From an uncultured Cocleimonas sp. (GTDB lineage: Bacteria; Pseudomonadota; Gammaproteobacteria; Thiotrichales; Thiotrichaceae): 13,799 nucleotides of DNA. The DNA lies in the NCBI GenBank assembly GCA_937974135.1, contig CALJIH010000226.1, forward strand, positions 1 through 13,799. The letters run 5' to 3'. The position numbers were made by a program, and so were the translations under genes. Positions 13,457 to 13,799 of the stretch are shown here, piece after piece; within the stretch, counting starts at the first letter, position 1, and each line of letters opens with the position of its first letter. The notes beneath the pieces are model-generated. The model was not told where the DNA came from. It was given only the letters and a program-made list of their open reading frames with translations, and did no database searches.

Positions 13457-13518
13457 GTTGTTGCCCCTTTTATATTAATAAGTTTCAAACCGTTTATTTT
13501 TTCAAACGATGAAGAAAG

Positions 13519-13539
13519 TTTGCATGAGATAAATGCAAA
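13519..13539. promoter_or_regulatory. Perfect 7-bp dyad upstream of the LysM gene
   Basis: TTTGCAT, seven bases, ATGCAAA, about 65 bp before the LysM ATG. Symmetry and distance would fit an operator, but there is no second copy in the window to support it. Confidence 0.25.
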
Positions 13540-13642
13540 TATGGGTAGCTATCAAGTAAATAAATGTAAATGGATGTTTGTTTATGTTTTAAAAGATCTG
13601 ATTCATCTATATGAATTTTATATATTGATAGTTTTTAGAATC

Positions 13643-13675
13643 TAAAACTGACAAAAAGTAGGGGGGTGTCTTTTT
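13643..13675 (+). repeat. G6-tract intergenic repeat, copy 3
   Basis: TAAAAC at 13643-13648, five bases unlike those of copies 1 and 2 (TGACA), then AAAAGTA, G6, TGTC and T5, identical to copy 1 through the core. Retention of TAAAAC with a diverged spacer defines two conserved blocks. It abuts the terminator at 13678-13714, and its GTGTCTT (13666-13672) pairs with AAGACAC at 13716-13722 beyond that hairpin. Confidence 0.9.
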
Positions 13676-13677
13676 AG

Positions 13678-13714
13678 GCAATAAAAAAGCCCAAGAACTG
13701 GGCTTTTTTATTGC
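13678..13714. terminator. Strong bidirectional intrinsic terminator
   Basis: A perfect 16-bp stem (arms 13678-13693 and 13699-13714) with a five-base loop AGAAC. The GC part GCCCA/TGGGC sits at the loop end, and each strand carries a T-run in the 3' arm, so it can act in both directions. It lies 23 bp past the stop of the partial gene at 13737 and should end that transcript. The outer GTGTCTT/AAGACAC pairing extends it to 13666-13722 across a four-base bulge. Confidence 0.85.
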
Positions 13715-13736
13715 TAAGACACTTAAAATTATTGGT

Positions 13737-13799
13737 CTATTTTACTTTTTTCGCCCATTTATCGGCTACTGTTTTCGCTGCATCTCTTCCACCAAGACC
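13737..13799 (-). CDS. C-terminal end of an unidentified protein (partial)
   Basis: The last 20 codons and TAG stop of a minus-strand gene whose body lies beyond the right edge. The visible tail is GLGGRDAAKTVADKWAKKVK, basic and probably helical. The strong hairpin 23 bp downstream fits a genuine gene end. The tail is too short to assign a family; a solute-binding protein is possible but not supported by any motif. Confidence 0.55.
   Translation of the reverse strand, partial: GLGGRDAAKTVADKWAKKVK

Larger units (their letters stand above)
13457..13736. other. Intergenic region upstream of the LysM gene
   Basis: About 280 bp without a gene. It holds the LysM upstream region (two TTTGAAA boxes on the minus strand at about 13483-13506 as weak -35 candidates), a perfect dyad TTTGCAT-N7-ATGCAAA at 13519-13539, repeat copy 3 at 13643-13675 and a strong terminator at 13678-13714. 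The stretch 13540-13642 is AT-rich and shows nothing I can name. Confidence 0.5.

Noticed and set aside
13500..13510. 11-mer TTTCAAACGAT shared with 10181-10191 in the mttB/lysR region
   Set aside because: Only half of the dyad is present here, and 11-base matches arise readily by chance between AT-rich stretches of this length.

Overview
This 13.8 kb window is low-G+C DNA (my impression, not computed) from what looks like a gammaproteobacterium, probably marine. That rests on SelO, MsrB and a GcvA-like LysR regulator together with quaternary-amine catabolism genes. I would not go below class level; a Thiotrichales-like organism is only a guess. No rRNA, tRNA, CRISPR array, transposase, integrase or phage gene was seen.

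Layout. Positions 1-1252 (minus) encode a YcaD-like MFS transporter that runs off the left edge. A divergent gap leads into a redox-stress pair on the plus strand: selO (protein AMPylase) and msrB (methionine-R-sulfoxide reductase). Converging on it is a three-gene minus-strand operon. In transcription order it holds an MttB-superfamily methyltransferase (non-pyrrolysine) and two tandem DMGDH/sarcosine-dehydrogenase-like flavoproteins with C-terminal folate (GCV_T) domains. A divergent LysR regulator follows at 10239. It is read in the same direction as a 2-oxoglutarate dioxygenase that would usually be called gamma-butyrobetaine hydroxylase, whose stop overlaps the start of a small HD-domain protein. 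Next come a minus-strand exported LysM protein and, at the right edge, the last 20 codons of an unidentified minus-strand gene.

Most interesting point. The dioxygenase plus HD-protein pair has the architecture of TmpA/TmpB, the two-oxygenase route that oxidises (2-trimethylammonio)ethylphosphonate to glycine betaine and phosphate. The HD protein keeps all six diiron ligand positions of PhnZ, but a Tyr sits where PhnZ uses Glu to hold the primary amine of its substrate. The adjacent mttB-dmgdh-dmgdh operon could then strip methyl groups from glycine betaine down to glycine, with a LysR gene between the two arms. A pathway from choline phosphonate to glycine, phosphate and C1-folate is the working hypothesis. 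The first demethylation is the uncertain step: an MttB homologue is present, but no corrinoid protein or Rieske demethylase is in the window.

A second signal is a 33-bp repeat with a G6 tract (TAAAAC, five variable bases, AAAAGT, A or G, G6, TGTC, T5). It occurs three times, always between genes. Two copies lie in inverted orientation around selO-msrB, and two of the three share their TGTC-T5 end with an adjacent hairpin.
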